From: Sphingobium sp. TKS
GTDB lineage: Bacteria; Pseudomonadota; Alphaproteobacteria; Sphingomonadales; Sphingomonadaceae
Direction of reading: 5' to 3'
Assembly: GCF_001563265.1 (NCBI RefSeq)
Contig: NZ_CP005083.1
Span: 3,785,001 to 3,849,000 of the forward strand
Length of the DNA: 64,000 nt
This document shows, piece by piece, positions 35,756 through 43,921 of the stretch (positions are counted from its first letter, which is position 1; each line of letters opens with the position of its first letter). The translations under genes were made by a program, and so were the position numbers. Below the pieces are notes generated by a model that did no database searches, was not told the origin of the DNA, and saw only the letters and a program-made list of their open reading frames with translations.

Positions 35756-36346
35756 ATGACCCAAGCTCCGCCATTCAGGAAGATTTTCGACGGCGTCGCG
35801 ACGCGCGAGCAGATGTTCGAGCTGTTCAACCGCGTCCCAGACTGCCCCTGTGAGGATCGTATTTCGGGAAAGGCCTTTGAGAATAGCTGGTTTGAAATCG
35901 AGAGCACCTCCTACGAATACATGCTCGAGATGCTGCCGCCATTGTTCATGCGCGCCGGGATGTTCGCGATGTCCGAACTCAAGGCCGGTTTCGTCGGCTC
36001 TGTCTTTTTCGAGATCGTGATCGGACGCACCCGCTGGTTCACCGGCTATTGCAACCTTGGTCACCGCCATAGCCCTGACGCGATGCGCGCGGCGATTGTC
36101 GAGCATGAGACAACGGGCACCGCCGGCCTGTCGCGCGACGCAAAGCTCGACCTGATATGGGCGCGCACGCCTGCCGACTATCGCGGTCTTGCCGGGGAGG
36201 CCGCTCCCGATTCCTGGCCTCCCGAACACCGCGGCAAGCGTGTCATCCTTGTCCATCAACCCGGCGTCGGCACGGTCCAGAAGCTTCTCGAAGATCTTAC
36301 GGACGACGAGATCAGCGCCCGGCTGCCCATAGATCCGATGATCTAG
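35756..36346 (+). CDS. DUF1419-like protein
   Basis: 196 residues. The opening FRKIFDGVATREQMFELFNR and the central WFTGYCNLGHRHSP fit my recollection of DUF1419, a plasmid-borne family of unknown function. ATG 35756 was preferred over 35735 because GAGGAA lies 8 bases upstream. It carries several cysteines (CPCED, GYCN). Confidence 0.65.
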   Translation: MTQAPPFRKIFDGVATREQMFELFNRVPDCPCEDRISGKAFENSWFEIESTSYEYMLEMLPPLFMRAGMFAMSELKAGFVGSVFFEIVIGRTRWFTGYCNLGHRHSPDAMRAAIVEHETTGTAGLSRDAKLDLIWARTPADYRGLAGEAAPDSWPPEHRGKRVILVHQPGVGTVQKLLEDLTDDEISARLPIDPMI

Positions 36347-36390
36347 CCGGTCGGCAACCATGCGGACCAACATCCCCAAAGGAATTTGCC

Positions 36391-36750
36391 ATGACAATGC
36401 AACGCAAGGTGCTGGTCGTGATGCGATCCAGCCATCTCCACACCGAGCTGGTCGAGGTGACCGCGAAGGTGAACGTGATCGGCGACGCCATGAACCCCAA
36501 GGTCGAAGCAGACCTAGCGGTGATCGAAGGTCTCGCGCGCAAGGCTATGCGACAGCAAGAGCCGCTGTCCGGCCAGGAGCAACCCGGCTTCGGCCCTTTC
36601 GGCGACCCAGAGGCCGCCTTCGATCTCGATTTCGTCCTGTGCGCTCTGATCGACGCCGCGATGAACCGGGGCCGGATCGTGCCGGTCAAGCAGGTCGCGA
36701 CGGAGACCGTCGAGCGGTGGGGCAGGGGATCGGAGACGAACGATGCCTAG
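36391..36750 (+). CDS. Hypothetical protein, 119 residues
   Basis: Unrecognised; helical. Starts MTMQRKVLVVMRSSHLHTEL behind AAAGGAATTTGCC. Overlaps the next small gene by 8 bases. Confidence 0.55.
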   Translation: MTMQRKVLVVMRSSHLHTELVEVTAKVNVIGDAMNPKVEADLAVIEGLARKAMRQQEPLSGQEQPGFGPFGDPEAAFDLDFVLCALIDAAMNRGRIVPVKQVATETVERWGRGSETNDA

Positions 36751-36961
36751 ATATTCCGTCGACGTGAAAGCGTTCATCTCCGTCATCGTCGATGCGGATG
36801 ACGCCACCGAGGCGCGGGAACGGGCCGATCATTTTGTGGAATGGCTGTCCCCGACAATCGAGCAAATCGACGACTAAAGCGCCAACCATGATCCGATCGA
36901 TACCGATACCGGCCCGTTCGATATCGATGGCGAAAGCTGCGTCGAGGCGATCGGCGACTGA
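36743..36961 (+). pseudogene. Small gene with an in-frame TAA
   Basis: MPRYSVDVKAFISVIVDADD then ATEARERADHFVEWL reads as an ordinary small alpha/beta protein, stopping at TAA 36875-36877 after 44 codons. In the same frame the sequence continues SANHDPIDTDTGPFDIDGES then CVEAIGD to TGA 36959-36961, equally coding-like. This suggests a single nonsense mutation (or read-through) in a 72-residue protein. GGAGA precedes the start. Confidence 0.5.
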
Positions 36962-37015
36962 GCCGGCTTCGTGCTCTCGACCTCCATTCTGTCCTTTTCA
37001 TCGAGGAGCCCGAAA

Positions 37016-37555
37016 ATGGCCAATCACTATCTGCAAACGGCGTTCGCCATTCCGGTGACGCCGGCGGAAGCGTTGCTGCTCAAGGAATGCTTCGCCGTGT
37101 CGGCGCAGCTGTCCAGCGACTTCGCAGAACTCTCGTCTGACAGCCTGCAAGCGGTGAAGACCTGTTACGCGTCGCTCAGCGAAGCCTTCAGGAACACCTT
37201 CCCGAAAAAGCCGGAAGAGGAAGATCCATTCGCGGACTTTCTCGATCTCTGGTCCGACCCGGGCTTCCCCGAGTTCGACGCCGACCTCATTATTCAAGGT
37301 GACCCGGAGGCCAGGACACAGTTCGCGTTCATCAGCGGCCATGAGGTCGACGTTCCGGCTCTCGCATCACTGATCCAGAAGGTCTGCAAATCCGCGCTGC
37401 CCTTCGGTTTTCAATGGGCGGAGGTGGCTGACAAGGACATCGCCGGCGCTTTCGGCGGCGGCTATTATGTCGTCACCGATACGGAAATATTCGGCGGCTC
37501 GACCCGGTGGCTCATGGCGGAGACGCTGCAAACCGCGCGGGCGGGCGCGACATGA
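37016..37555 (+). CDS. Hypothetical protein, 179 residues
   Basis: Unrecognised. Leucine-rich helices (AEALLLKECFAVSAQLSSDF) and an acidic middle, ending in a Gly-rich strand segment (GGGYYVVTDTEIFGGSTRWL). ATG 37016 lies behind GAGGAGCCCG. Confidence 0.65.
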   Translation: MANHYLQTAFAIPVTPAEALLLKECFAVSAQLSSDFAELSSDSLQAVKTCYASLSEAFRNTFPKKPEEEDPFADFLDLWSDPGFPEFDADLIIQGDPEARTQFAFISGHEVDVPALASLIQKVCKSALPFGFQWAEVADKDIAGAFGGGYYVVTDTEIFGGSTRWLMAETLQTARAGAT

Positions 37556-37917
37556 AGCCGCTGCTCACGCGGCCGTGCAACGAATGCCCCTGGCGCCGCG
37601 ATCATCCCGCCGGTTGGCTGGGCGGCTACCGGCCGGAGGATTTCACGCAGCAGATCCAGTTCGACGGGCCGCCGCTGCCTTGCCACAAGACCATTCCGGG
37701 CGACGGCAGCGATGCCCGCGCCATGTGCGCCGGCGCGCTCATCTTCATGCGCAACAGCTGCAAAGGCGCGCACCATCCCGATTATGGCGACGCGCTCGAT
37801 ACGGTCGAGCCGGATACCGAGACGGTATTCGCGTGGTCGCAGGAATTTCTAGAGCATCATAACAACCCGGCACAATGGATCGAGAGCGTCCGGGCCAGGA
37901 TGATGCAGCGGCCCTGA
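37552..37917 (+). CDS. DUF6283-like zinc-finger-type protein
   Basis: 121 residues beginning MKPLLTRPCNECPWRRDHPA. The CxxCPWR motif and later LPCHKT and MCAGALIFMRNSCK give a conserved Cys/His set expected of a small metal-binding protein of the DUF6283 type. Start overlaps the previous stop (ATGA). Role unknown. Confidence 0.75.
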   Translation: MKPLLTRPCNECPWRRDHPAGWLGGYRPEDFTQQIQFDGPPLPCHKTIPGDGSDARAMCAGALIFMRNSCKGAHHPDYGDALDTVEPDTETVFAWSQEFLEHHNNPAQWIESVRARMMQRP

Positions 37918-38000
37918 GACCGCCAATAGCCTTCCATCCCCGATACAAGACCGGGCGCCTCGTGCGCCGCGTCCGGTCGAATCCGCCAGGGAGACATCCG

Positions 38001-38423
38001 ATGAACGACGATCATTTCGACGGGCTGGTCAATGACGCGACCCATGCGGTCACCAACCTCATTCCCGACACCGTGCTGGACGGTCTTCGCGATAGGGAAA
38101 GGTCGGACCTGCTTTTCCAGATCAATGACGCGCTGACACCGATCCTGCGCGATGTGATCGACAGGACCGACACCGACAATCCGACCCGCGCCAGCACGGT
38201 TGCTGCCCTGATCTCCGAGTTGCTGGAGACCCATGCCCAAAAGTGCGACGAGGGCGGCGATTGCGAGGATGACCGTCCGCCGCACGTGATTTCGGAAATC
38301 CACGGCACCAGTGCCAATATCGACAGCATCGCGAGCTGCGACATGGAGACGGGGACGCAGATCTACCTCGTGCTGGACGATCGCACCTCGTTCCGCATCA
38401 CCGTGGAAGCGATTGCCGCATGA
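38001..38423 (+). CDS. Hypothetical protein, 140 residues
   Basis: Unrecognised acidic protein with a helical first half and a short beta-rich C-terminus (TQIYLVLDDRTSFRITVEAI). ATG 38001 lies behind AGGGAGACATCC. Overlaps the next gene by 4 bases. Confidence 0.6.
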   Translation: MNDDHFDGLVNDATHAVTNLIPDTVLDGLRDRERSDLLFQINDALTPILRDVIDRTDTDNPTRASTVAALISELLETHAQKCDEGGDCEDDRPPHVISEIHGTSANIDSIASCDMETGTQIYLVLDDRTSFRITVEAIAA

Positions 38424-38620
38424 TCGAGATGCACATGGCGCTTCGCGCGCTCAGGCAGATCGCACTCGCTTCCACCCAGAGCGAACTCGATGTCGCCAGG
38501 ATGGATGCCGCCGATATCCTCGACGAGGCCGGTTGGGAGAAGTCGGCGCGCACCGTCATCGACAGTATTGGCCTTCCGGTCGCCTCCGACGATGCGGAAG
38601 GCACACAGCAACAAGGCTGA
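38420..38620 (+). CDS. Small hypothetical protein, 66 residues
   Basis: MIEMHMALRALRQIALASTQ then SELDVARMDAADILDEAGW: an amphipathic helical pair. Start overlaps the previous stop (ATGA), so translation is probably coupled. Confidence 0.55.
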   Translation: MIEMHMALRALRQIALASTQSELDVARMDAADILDEAGWEKSARTVIDSIGLPVASDDAEGTQQQG

Positions 38621-38684
38621 TCCCGCTGCCTATGCCCGCCTGCCGGGCACAAAGTTTCCTCACCGCAACATCATGGAGGATATC

Positions 38685-38873
38685 ATGGCCCAACTGTCTC
38701 CCCTTCGTGGGGTCTTAGCAAGCGCGGAGCACGCATATGCCTGCGCGATTCAGCGCCGCAGCGCCACCGGCCGCAATCAGTATGTCATCCGCACCGGCAG
38801 TTCGATCCAGCCGTTCCGTGTGACGGAGACGCGTCCGGCGAAGGACGAGAATCTCGTCCTGCACGTCGCCTGA
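38685..38873 (+). CDS. Small hypothetical protein, 62 residues
   Basis: Starts MAQLSPLRGVLASAEHAYAC behind TGGAGGATATC. The second half is basic and beta-type (GRNQYVIRTGSSIQPFRVTE). Unrecognised. Confidence 0.5.
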   Translation: MAQLSPLRGVLASAEHAYACAIQRRSATGRNQYVIRTGSSIQPFRVTETRPAKDENLVLHVA

Positions 38874-38901
38874 CGGAATTCCCATCATCGAGGAGGCGCC
38901 A

Positions 38902-39096
38902 ATGAACACTGCCGATCGATACCCGATTGCGCCTGGCATGTGGATCAGGACCGAGGAGAACGAGAAGCTCCTGTTCCTGCGATATTCCTCGACCGGCCAC
39001 TGGGGCTTCTTTTCCGAGGACGGCCATCACACCGCGCGGGAATACAAGCTGCCGCTCGCGGGCCTCAAACCCTGGTACAAGGAACGCCGCCCATGA
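38902..39096 (+). CDS. Small hypothetical protein, 64 residues
   Basis: MNTADRYPIAPGMWIRTEEN then EKLLFLRYSSTGHWGFFSED: a compact beta-type protein rich in aromatics. GAGGAGGCG precedes the start; its stop overlaps the next start. Confidence 0.6.
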   Translation: MNTADRYPIAPGMWIRTEENEKLLFLRYSSTGHWGFFSEDGHHTAREYKLPLAGLKPWYKERRP

Positions 39097-39641
39097 AAAC
39101 GCACGCGCTGGCGAGCGGCCTTCGGGTCACTCTCAACAAGACCGAACTGCAGGCCTTGCTAGCGCTCGCGCGATATGGCGCCGAACAGATCGCGGCCGCA
39201 CACCACTCCTATATCCTGCCCAGGCGGGGGGAAGCCGTGGCGGCGGACGTCATCCAGGGCCTCGAACAGGGGCTGTCGTCGGTCCGTTGGAAACAGGCAG
39301 AGGCCAAGGCACGACGCGATGCACCCAAGCGCGAAGCCGCGCGGCGCGCAGCACGCGAGCATTATGCCGTGATTGATGGATATAACGTGTGGGGCATGTT
39401 GGGAGACTGGACCGATCTCGCGGACGATCCCGACCGGCGCCAGTGGGCGGACCTGTTTAATCCTCTCACCGAAGCCCGTGAGCAGGCAGAAGTTCGCCGT
39501 AATGTCTGGCGGATATATATCAGCAAAGGCAGCGCGGCGGCGGACGATCTCATCGTCTATCCGGGCGATTGCACGCAGACCGCCGATCGGGGGGAAATCG
39601 GCGAACTCGCCCGACGTATCATCGCGCAACATCGGGAATGA
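39093..39641 (+). CDS. Hypothetical protein, 182 residues
   Basis: Unrecognised. The first third resembles a helical DNA- or protein-binding segment (LNKTELQALLALARYGAEQI). A basic Ala/Arg helix near 75-90 and an aromatic stretch (YNVWGMLGDWTDLADDPDRR) follow. Start overlaps the previous stop. Confidence 0.6.
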   Translation: MKTHALASGLRVTLNKTELQALLALARYGAEQIAAAHHSYILPRRGEAVAADVIQGLEQGLSSVRWKQAEAKARRDAPKREAARRAAREHYAVIDGYNVWGMLGDWTDLADDPDRRQWADLFNPLTEAREQAEVRRNVWRIYISKGSAAADDLIVYPGDCTQTADRGEIGELARRIIAQHRE

Positions 39642-39670
39642 CGGCATCGGCCGTTCCGAAATGGCTCGCA

Positions 39671-39690
39671 TGGAGAAAGGGGGAAGGGTG
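39671..39690 (+). promoter_or_regulatory. Polypurine leader tract (copy 6)
   Basis: TGGAGAAAGGGGGAAGGGTG, 26 bases before the ATG at 39717. Confidence 0.4.
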
Positions 39691-39716
39691 GCGGTGAACT
39701 TCCCTGGGAGCTTGCC

Positions 39717-40232
39717 ATGACCGCCAGCGATTTTGCTACATACCATCGACCGGCTACGCCGCCTGTATTCATTTCCGGATCGCTTTCCATCCGGCAGCTT
39801 CCAGCCTGCGTGATGAAGCGGCTTGGCGTGATCATCGACCAGGAACTGCCTGTCGTGATCGGTGATGCCCCCGGCGCGGATGCTGCTATCCAGCACTTTC
39901 TTGCCGAGTGCGGCGTGCGTCACGTCACGATCTTCTGCGGTGGTTCCGTTCCCCGTCACAATATCGGCATATGGCCGGTCCGGCAGATCCGGGCCGATGC
40001 TCCTGCGGGCACACGCGCGTTCCATAGTGCGAAAGATCGGGAAATGGCCTGCCTCGCCGGCGCCGGGTTCGTCATATGGGACGGAGCAAGCCATGGCAGC
40101 CGCGCCAACATTCGGCGCCTGTGCGAGCGCGGGCGGTATGTCGTCGTCTATCTTCGCCCTGAAGACCGGTTCGTCACCCTCGCCAGCGATGCGGAACGGA
40201 CGGCGTTCCTGGCGTCCGGCCGTCTCGGTTGA
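39717..40232 (+). CDS. SLOG-like nucleotide-binding protein
   Basis: 171 residues with an alpha/beta layout resembling the SLOG (YspA/LOG) superfamily: an N-terminal FISGSLSIRQLP, VIGDAPGADAAIQHFLA as the nucleotide-loop region, and AGAGFVIWDGASHGSRANIR as the second loop. SLOG proteins bind or make nucleotide derivatives, and several act in anti-phage or stress signalling. The exact family is uncertain. A polypurine tract precedes it. Confidence 0.6.
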   Translation: MTASDFATYHRPATPPVFISGSLSIRQLPACVMKRLGVIIDQELPVVIGDAPGADAAIQHFLAECGVRHVTIFCGGSVPRHNIGIWPVRQIRADAPAGTRAFHSAKDREMACLAGAGFVIWDGASHGSRANIRRLCERGRYVVVYLRPEDRFVTLASDAERTAFLASGRLG

Positions 40233-40310
40233 CATTGCCGCGGCATAAGGGGCGCGGGGCTTCGCCATAAACCGCCTCACTCTTGAACTACCCTGACAGG
40301 AATAACGCCA

Positions 40311-40712
40311 ATGACCGAAACCATCCGATTGTCCGCCGGAGATATCCGGCGACTACGAGAGATCGCCGAACGCATTGCTCGCCGTGACAGTTCGGCTGCC
40401 CGCTTTGCGATCGAGATTGCCGAGCGCGTCAGCCTCGTGACGGGCGATGCCGCCCTCAACATCCTCGCAATCAGCCAGGACCCGGATTGGGCGGACACCG
40501 ATCTCAATCAGACATTCCCCTGGTCGCGCATCCGCGAGCGCCATATGCTTGTAAACGCCCGGGCGCTCTTCGACCTCTATATCTATGAACGGCCCGGCAT
40601 CGGCGAGACCGGCGATCTTGTCTGCTGTGTCCAGGCCGAACTGGATGGACAGGGCCTCGTTGCCGTCCACGCCGACAGCGCCAGGGATGTCTGGCGCCGG
40701 TCGGATCTGTAG
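40311..40712 (+). CDS. Hypothetical protein, 133 residues
   Basis: Unrecognised. A helical first half (SAGDIRRLREIAERIARRDS) and an acidic, Trp-containing second half. It follows ACAGGAATAACGCC. Confidence 0.55.
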   Translation: MTETIRLSAGDIRRLREIAERIARRDSSAARFAIEIAERVSLVTGDAALNILAISQDPDWADTDLNQTFPWSRIRERHMLVNARALFDLYIYERPGIGETGDLVCCVQAELDGQGLVAVHADSARDVWRRSDL

Positions 40713-40782
40713 ACTGTCCTCGGGCCCATTCGATACGATGAGTGCGATCGCGCACAGCAACCATGTCTTCGGGAACCCCGCC

Positions 40783-40890
40783 ATGCGCCTATTCGGACTC
40801 TATGCCGGAAGCCGCGATGGCAGTTCGGTCTGGCTTGGGGCGGGGGCCTGCGACGCCGACGCCCGCGCGTTGGTGATCCGCTTGCAATGA
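40783..40890 (+). CDS. Possible 35-residue protein
   Basis: MRLFGLYAGSRDGSSVWLGA then GACDADARALVIRLQ has a plausible beta-helix pattern. An in-frame ATG at 40738 would add 15 codons. There is no clear ribosome site and no family, so this is a weak call. Confidence 0.3.
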   Translation: MRLFGLYAGSRDGSSVWLGAGACDADARALVIRLQ

Positions 40891-40950
40891 TGCGCCAATC
40901 CATCGGCCCAAGTGACTGATCGGCGATGATGAGATGCCGTCTCGCGGTCA

Positions 40951-40970
40951 GGAGTGGAGGGAGGGGGCGA
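40951..40970 (+). promoter_or_regulatory. Polypurine leader tract (copy 7)
   Basis: GGAGTGGAGGGAGGGGGCGA, 27 bases before the ATG at 40998. Confidence 0.4.
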
Positions 40971-40997
40971 TAGTGATCCAAAATGGAGAACATCGCC

Positions 40998-41435
40998 ATG
41001 TCCACCAGCGAAGAATCCTCGAAGGCTGTCGGAATCGTCGTGACCATCCGTGTGATCACGACCACTTCTGATATCGACATCGCAACACCGGAGCAGCTTG
41101 CACCCGTGCTCCATGCGGCAATTCAGCGCCTTGGGCAGCTCGGGCGGACGGGATCACTCGCGCTCGCCGCACTGGTCGATAGCGAAGACGACGATTACAA
41201 TCATGGTTCCTTCTGGATCGACAGCATCGCCGAAGGCGTCAGCCACAGCTATTTCGAACGTCGAAAGGGACGTGCGATGTGGAAATTGCGATACTTCGCG
41301 AACGCAACCCGCCTGCTGTTCAAGGGCAATATCCGGTGGGTCATCTACCGCAAAGCTTTGCGCGAATGGCCTGTTGCCGTGGCCGGTAAGGACGGCGCCT
41401 ATCAACTGGATCCCGATTTTTCGGCCCGCTGGTAG
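40998..41435 (+). CDS. Hypothetical protein, paralogue of the 31078 gene
   Basis: 145 residues. Residues 25-70 repeat the core of the 31078 protein, and about 70 residues are added after it (SYFERRKGRAMWKLRYFANA, basic and aromatic). ATG 40998 has GGAGA 7 bases upstream; 40983 is an alternative. Function unknown. Confidence 0.6.
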   Translation: MSTSEESSKAVGIVVTIRVITTTSDIDIATPEQLAPVLHAAIQRLGQLGRTGSLALAALVDSEDDDYNHGSFWIDSIAEGVSHSYFERRKGRAMWKLRYFANATRLLFKGNIRWVIYRKALREWPVAVAGKDGAYQLDPDFSARW

Positions 41436-41511
41436 CGCCTGCATCCACGGCGCGCGCGCAAGCGCTGGCGCACAGACCGCTTGAAAGACAGGCTTCTCCT
41501 TCTTAGATAGT

Positions 41512-41542
41512 GAATCGAACGATTCGACCAATTCGGTCGAAT
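41512..41542 (+). promoter_or_regulatory. Two overlapping palindromes upstream of the Phd antitoxin
   Basis: GAATCG-aa-CGATTC (41512-41525) and ATTCGACC-aattc-GGTCGAAT (41522-41542) are perfect inverted repeats ending 10 bases before the antitoxin ATG. They are good candidates for the Phd-type autorepression operator. Confidence 0.6.
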
Positions 41543-41552
41543 GGAGGCAGCC

Positions 41553-41804
41553 ATGCAGACCATCACCGCCAATGAAGCCAAGACCCGCTTCGGCGAACTG
41601 ATCGACCGTGTACAGCGCGAGCCGGTGCGCGTGACCCGCCGCAATCGGGTTGTGGGTGTGATGGTTTCCCCGGAAGACTATGCAGCCATGCGGGCGTTCT
41701 ACGCGGACAGGCTCGCCAGCACGCTACGCGAAACCGCCAACGAGGCCGCGCAGAAGGGCCTTACCGATAGCGAACTGGAGCGTCTGCTGTCCGATGAAGG
41801 GTGA
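41553..41804 (+). CDS. Phd/YefM-family antitoxin
   Basis: 83 residues starting MQTITANEAKTRFGELIDRV, the family signature, then RVTRRNRVVGVMVSPEDYAA and a C-terminal helix that would bind the toxin. GGAGG lies just before ATG 41553. It overlaps the toxin gene by 11 bases. Confidence 0.9.
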   Translation: MQTITANEAKTRFGELIDRVQREPVRVTRRNRVVGVMVSPEDYAAMRAFYADRLASTLRETANEAAQKGLTDSELERLLSDEG

Positions 41805-42216
41805 CAGGTTCGTTCTCGATACGAATGTCCTCATCAGCGCCGCGCTTTCAGCGGATTCGACCCCCGCAAGGGTGACGCTCTGGGTGATCGCCCATGCCCG
41901 GCTGATCTTCGCCGAGGCCACTTTCGAAGAATTCCGTTCCCGTCTTTGGCGTCCGAAATTCGACAGATATCTGACCATCGAGCGTCGAAATCAGATTCTA
42001 CACGATTTCAGCGCAATCGCCGACTGGGTGGAGCTGAATGACGATGCTCTTCCGGTCAGCAGCCGAGATCCCGATGATGATATGTTCATCCGCGCCGCCA
42101 TGGCCGGCTCGGCTCGCTGGCTGGTGAGTGGCCACAAGGATTTGCTGGACGTTCAGGGATTGCCGGCGATTACGATCCTGACGCCGGCGGACATGCTGAA
42201 GCGGATTTCCGCATAG
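41794..42216 (+). CDS. PIN-domain toxin
   Basis: 140 residues. MKGDRFVLDTNVLISAALSA contains the first acidic PIN residue (Asp9). Further acids appear in the EATFEEFRSRL and RDPDDDMFIRAAM segments, and the C-terminus has VSGHKDLLDV, typical of the PIN COG1569 group. Such toxins cleave RNA. Paired with the Phd-type antitoxin at its 5' side, an unusual but known mixture. Confidence 0.88.
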   Translation: MKGDRFVLDTNVLISAALSADSTPARVTLWVIAHARLIFAEATFEEFRSRLWRPKFDRYLTIERRNQILHDFSAIADWVELNDDALPVSSRDPDDDMFIRAAMAGSARWLVSGHKDLLDVQGLPAITILTPADMLKRISA

Positions 42217-42242
42217 CTCTGCCGACAAGGCGCTGGCGGCGG

Positions 42243-42392
42243 TCAGGCTCCTTCGAGCAGCCGCTCTCGTGCGAGATCAAGCGCGTGCGACAATCGCATC
42301 GCCACCACCTGATCCTTGGGGCCGGTCAGGCATTCGAGGGCCGCCTCCATCAGCTCGATGGCTTTTTTCAAACCTGGCTTTTCGTTTGTCAT
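42243..42392 (-). CDS. Small hypothetical protein, 49 residues
   Basis: A minus-strand frame starting MTNEKPGLKKAIELMEAALE then CLTGPKDQVVAMRLSHALDL and ending EGA. ACGGAGAAG precedes its start. Coherent helical composition and a good ribosome site support a real gene. Function unknown; 26 bases separate it from the toxin gene it faces. Confidence 0.6.
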   Translation of the reverse strand: MTNEKPGLKKAIELMEAALECLTGPKDQVVAMRLSHALDLARERLLEGA

Positions 42393-42684
42393 GTCTGCTT
42401 CTCCGTCCCGTCGCGCTCAGTCGGCGGGCACCCTCCCCGAAGGAGGATGCCGGCCCCTGAGCCGGACGGTAGAAAGACGCGAACAATAGAACGCGCGCCT
42501 GATCTTTAGCCGGAGCCTGGACATAATCAGGCAATCCGGCCGCAAGGCATGCGCCGACTCTATTGTTCGGAGTTTCTACTCTCCGGCCCACCACCGGCGG
42601 ACACGCTCCTCTAAACCAATCGGGCAGCAACTGCCAATCGGTTCCGGGCGAAATTACCGGATGCCGCAGGTGGGGGCAGGATAT

Positions 42685-43080
42685 TCAGCGTGTCGATAGA
42701 CGCGCCGCTTCGACCGGCCGATACATATCCGCGCGATCACGCATCAGCTCCGTAAGCCAGACGAGATGGCTCGCCGCGTCCGCCAGCGGCAACGTGGCCA
42801 CCGCATCGAACAAGCAGCGCTGATAAGGTGAACCGCGATCAAGAATATCGGCAAGGCGCTCGCGAGCGGGGCTATGGAGATCGCTGATCCCGGCATTGGC
42901 TTCGCGGGCCGCCTCCAGAAAGGCTTCGGCCAGCTCCTGCGTCTCGTAATATCCGGAATCCAGACCTTCCCCGAGGGCGAGGGCGGCGATCTCGCTGCGC
43001 ACATCCGCGATGTCGGGATCGTTGACCGCATCGATCAGGGGCAGGCTGAAATCGAACCCGGTGAGATAGTCCGCAATCAT
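42685..43080 (-). CDS. Hypothetical protein, 131 residues
   Basis: Starts MIADYLTGFDFSLPLIDAVN behind GAAAGGATTT; an earlier ATG at 43110 is in frame but lacks a ribosome site. Helical and acidic. Unrecognised. The 290 bases to its left hold no gene other than spacer DNA. Confidence 0.6.
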   Translation of the reverse strand: MIADYLTGFDFSLPLIDAVNDPDIADVRSEIAALALGEGLDSGYYETQELAEAFLEAAREANAGISDLHSPARERLADILDRGSPYQRCLFDAVATLPLADAASHLVWLTELMRDRADMYRPVEAARLSTR

Positions 43081-43184
43081 GGGAAATCCTTTCTTCCAGG
43101 ATTGGAACATAGGTCGAACATGTTTACAATCGGAATGATGCCCCGCAATAGGATCGTCGTGATCATATGCTTTTCCTCTTCCGC

Positions 43185-43421
43185 ATGGGCCGCCTCGACC
43201 GGCGGATATCCCGCGCCGTGACCGCGGCGGCCGTTCCCCTGCGCCTTCAGGGACGTCTGCGCCGATCCGAGCGCGGTTTCCTCCTCGAGATGGAGGATGG
43301 CCACGTCTGGCGCCTCGAGGGCGCGCAGGATTTCCCGCCGCTGGTGGACGCGACCGTCATCGTCGAGGGACGCAAGGCGAGCCCCAGCCTCCTCGACGTT
43401 CTCTGGCTCGGGCCGGCGTAG
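43185..43421 (+). CDS. DUF5818-like small protein
   Basis: 78 residues (84 from ATG 43167). GRLRRSERGFLLEMEDGHVW then RLEGAQDFPPLVDATVIVEG has the OB-like beta pattern I associate with DUF5818. Both starts lack a good ribosome site. It is divergent from the gene ending at 42685. Confidence 0.55.
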   Translation: MGRLDRRISRAVTAAAVPLRLQGRLRRSERGFLLEMEDGHVWRLEGAQDFPPLVDATVIVEGRKASPSLLDVLWLGPA

Positions 43422-43512
43422 CATCCCCAGAGGCACGCTCTGTTTCCTTCCTCAAGCGTCGCGCTCGCGGCACCGTTGCCGCGGACCTCGGCGAGGACGC
43501 CTCGGCCCGCAA

Positions 43513-43802
43513 TCAGCGTCGCACGCGGTCTGTCATCCCACCCTGCGCCGCCTCGCAGGGTCTCGGCGTGCCAGGGCTGGTCCGGGCAAGCAAGGGCTGC
43601 CTCCGCCCAAGCTGCGGTAGAAGAAAATGGGCCTGCCGACGGGATTGCCTGATCCAAAGGTGTCGGCAGGCCCATTTTCTTCAACCTCCACTAGGGCGCA
43701 GCGCGACGTCCCTTGCTCACCCGGACCAGCCCTGACCCTTGAGCCCCGGCGAAGGCGGCTCCGGATGGGATGACAGACAGGCCCCGTCGCGTCCAACGCT
43801 GA
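43513..43802. repeat. Nested 290-bp palindrome
   Basis: A perfect 21-bp stem (43620-43640 with 43662-43682, loop of 21 bases) is surrounded by further complementary blocks in the same order: AGCAAGGG (43589/43710), a 14-bp block (43573-43586 with 43720-43733), a 13-bp block GTCTGTCATCCCA (43528-43540 with 43766-43778) and TCAGCGT (43513/43796). No protein gene is supported in 43422-43995. Confidence 0.75.
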
Positions 43803-43921
43803 TCAGGAAGGAATGGCTTCGCCATGCTTTTCTTTGTTCGGGACGCTGCCGCGTCCGTTTTTCTTGGCTCAGGCTCACCAAATAGGATGAAAATCTGTCA
43901 AGAAAACAATGGCATATACTC

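Noticed and set aside
43513..43802. Integron attC site
   Set aside because: The palindrome is longer than attC sites, lacks clear GTTRRRY/RYYYAAC ends, and no integron integrase or cassette array is present.
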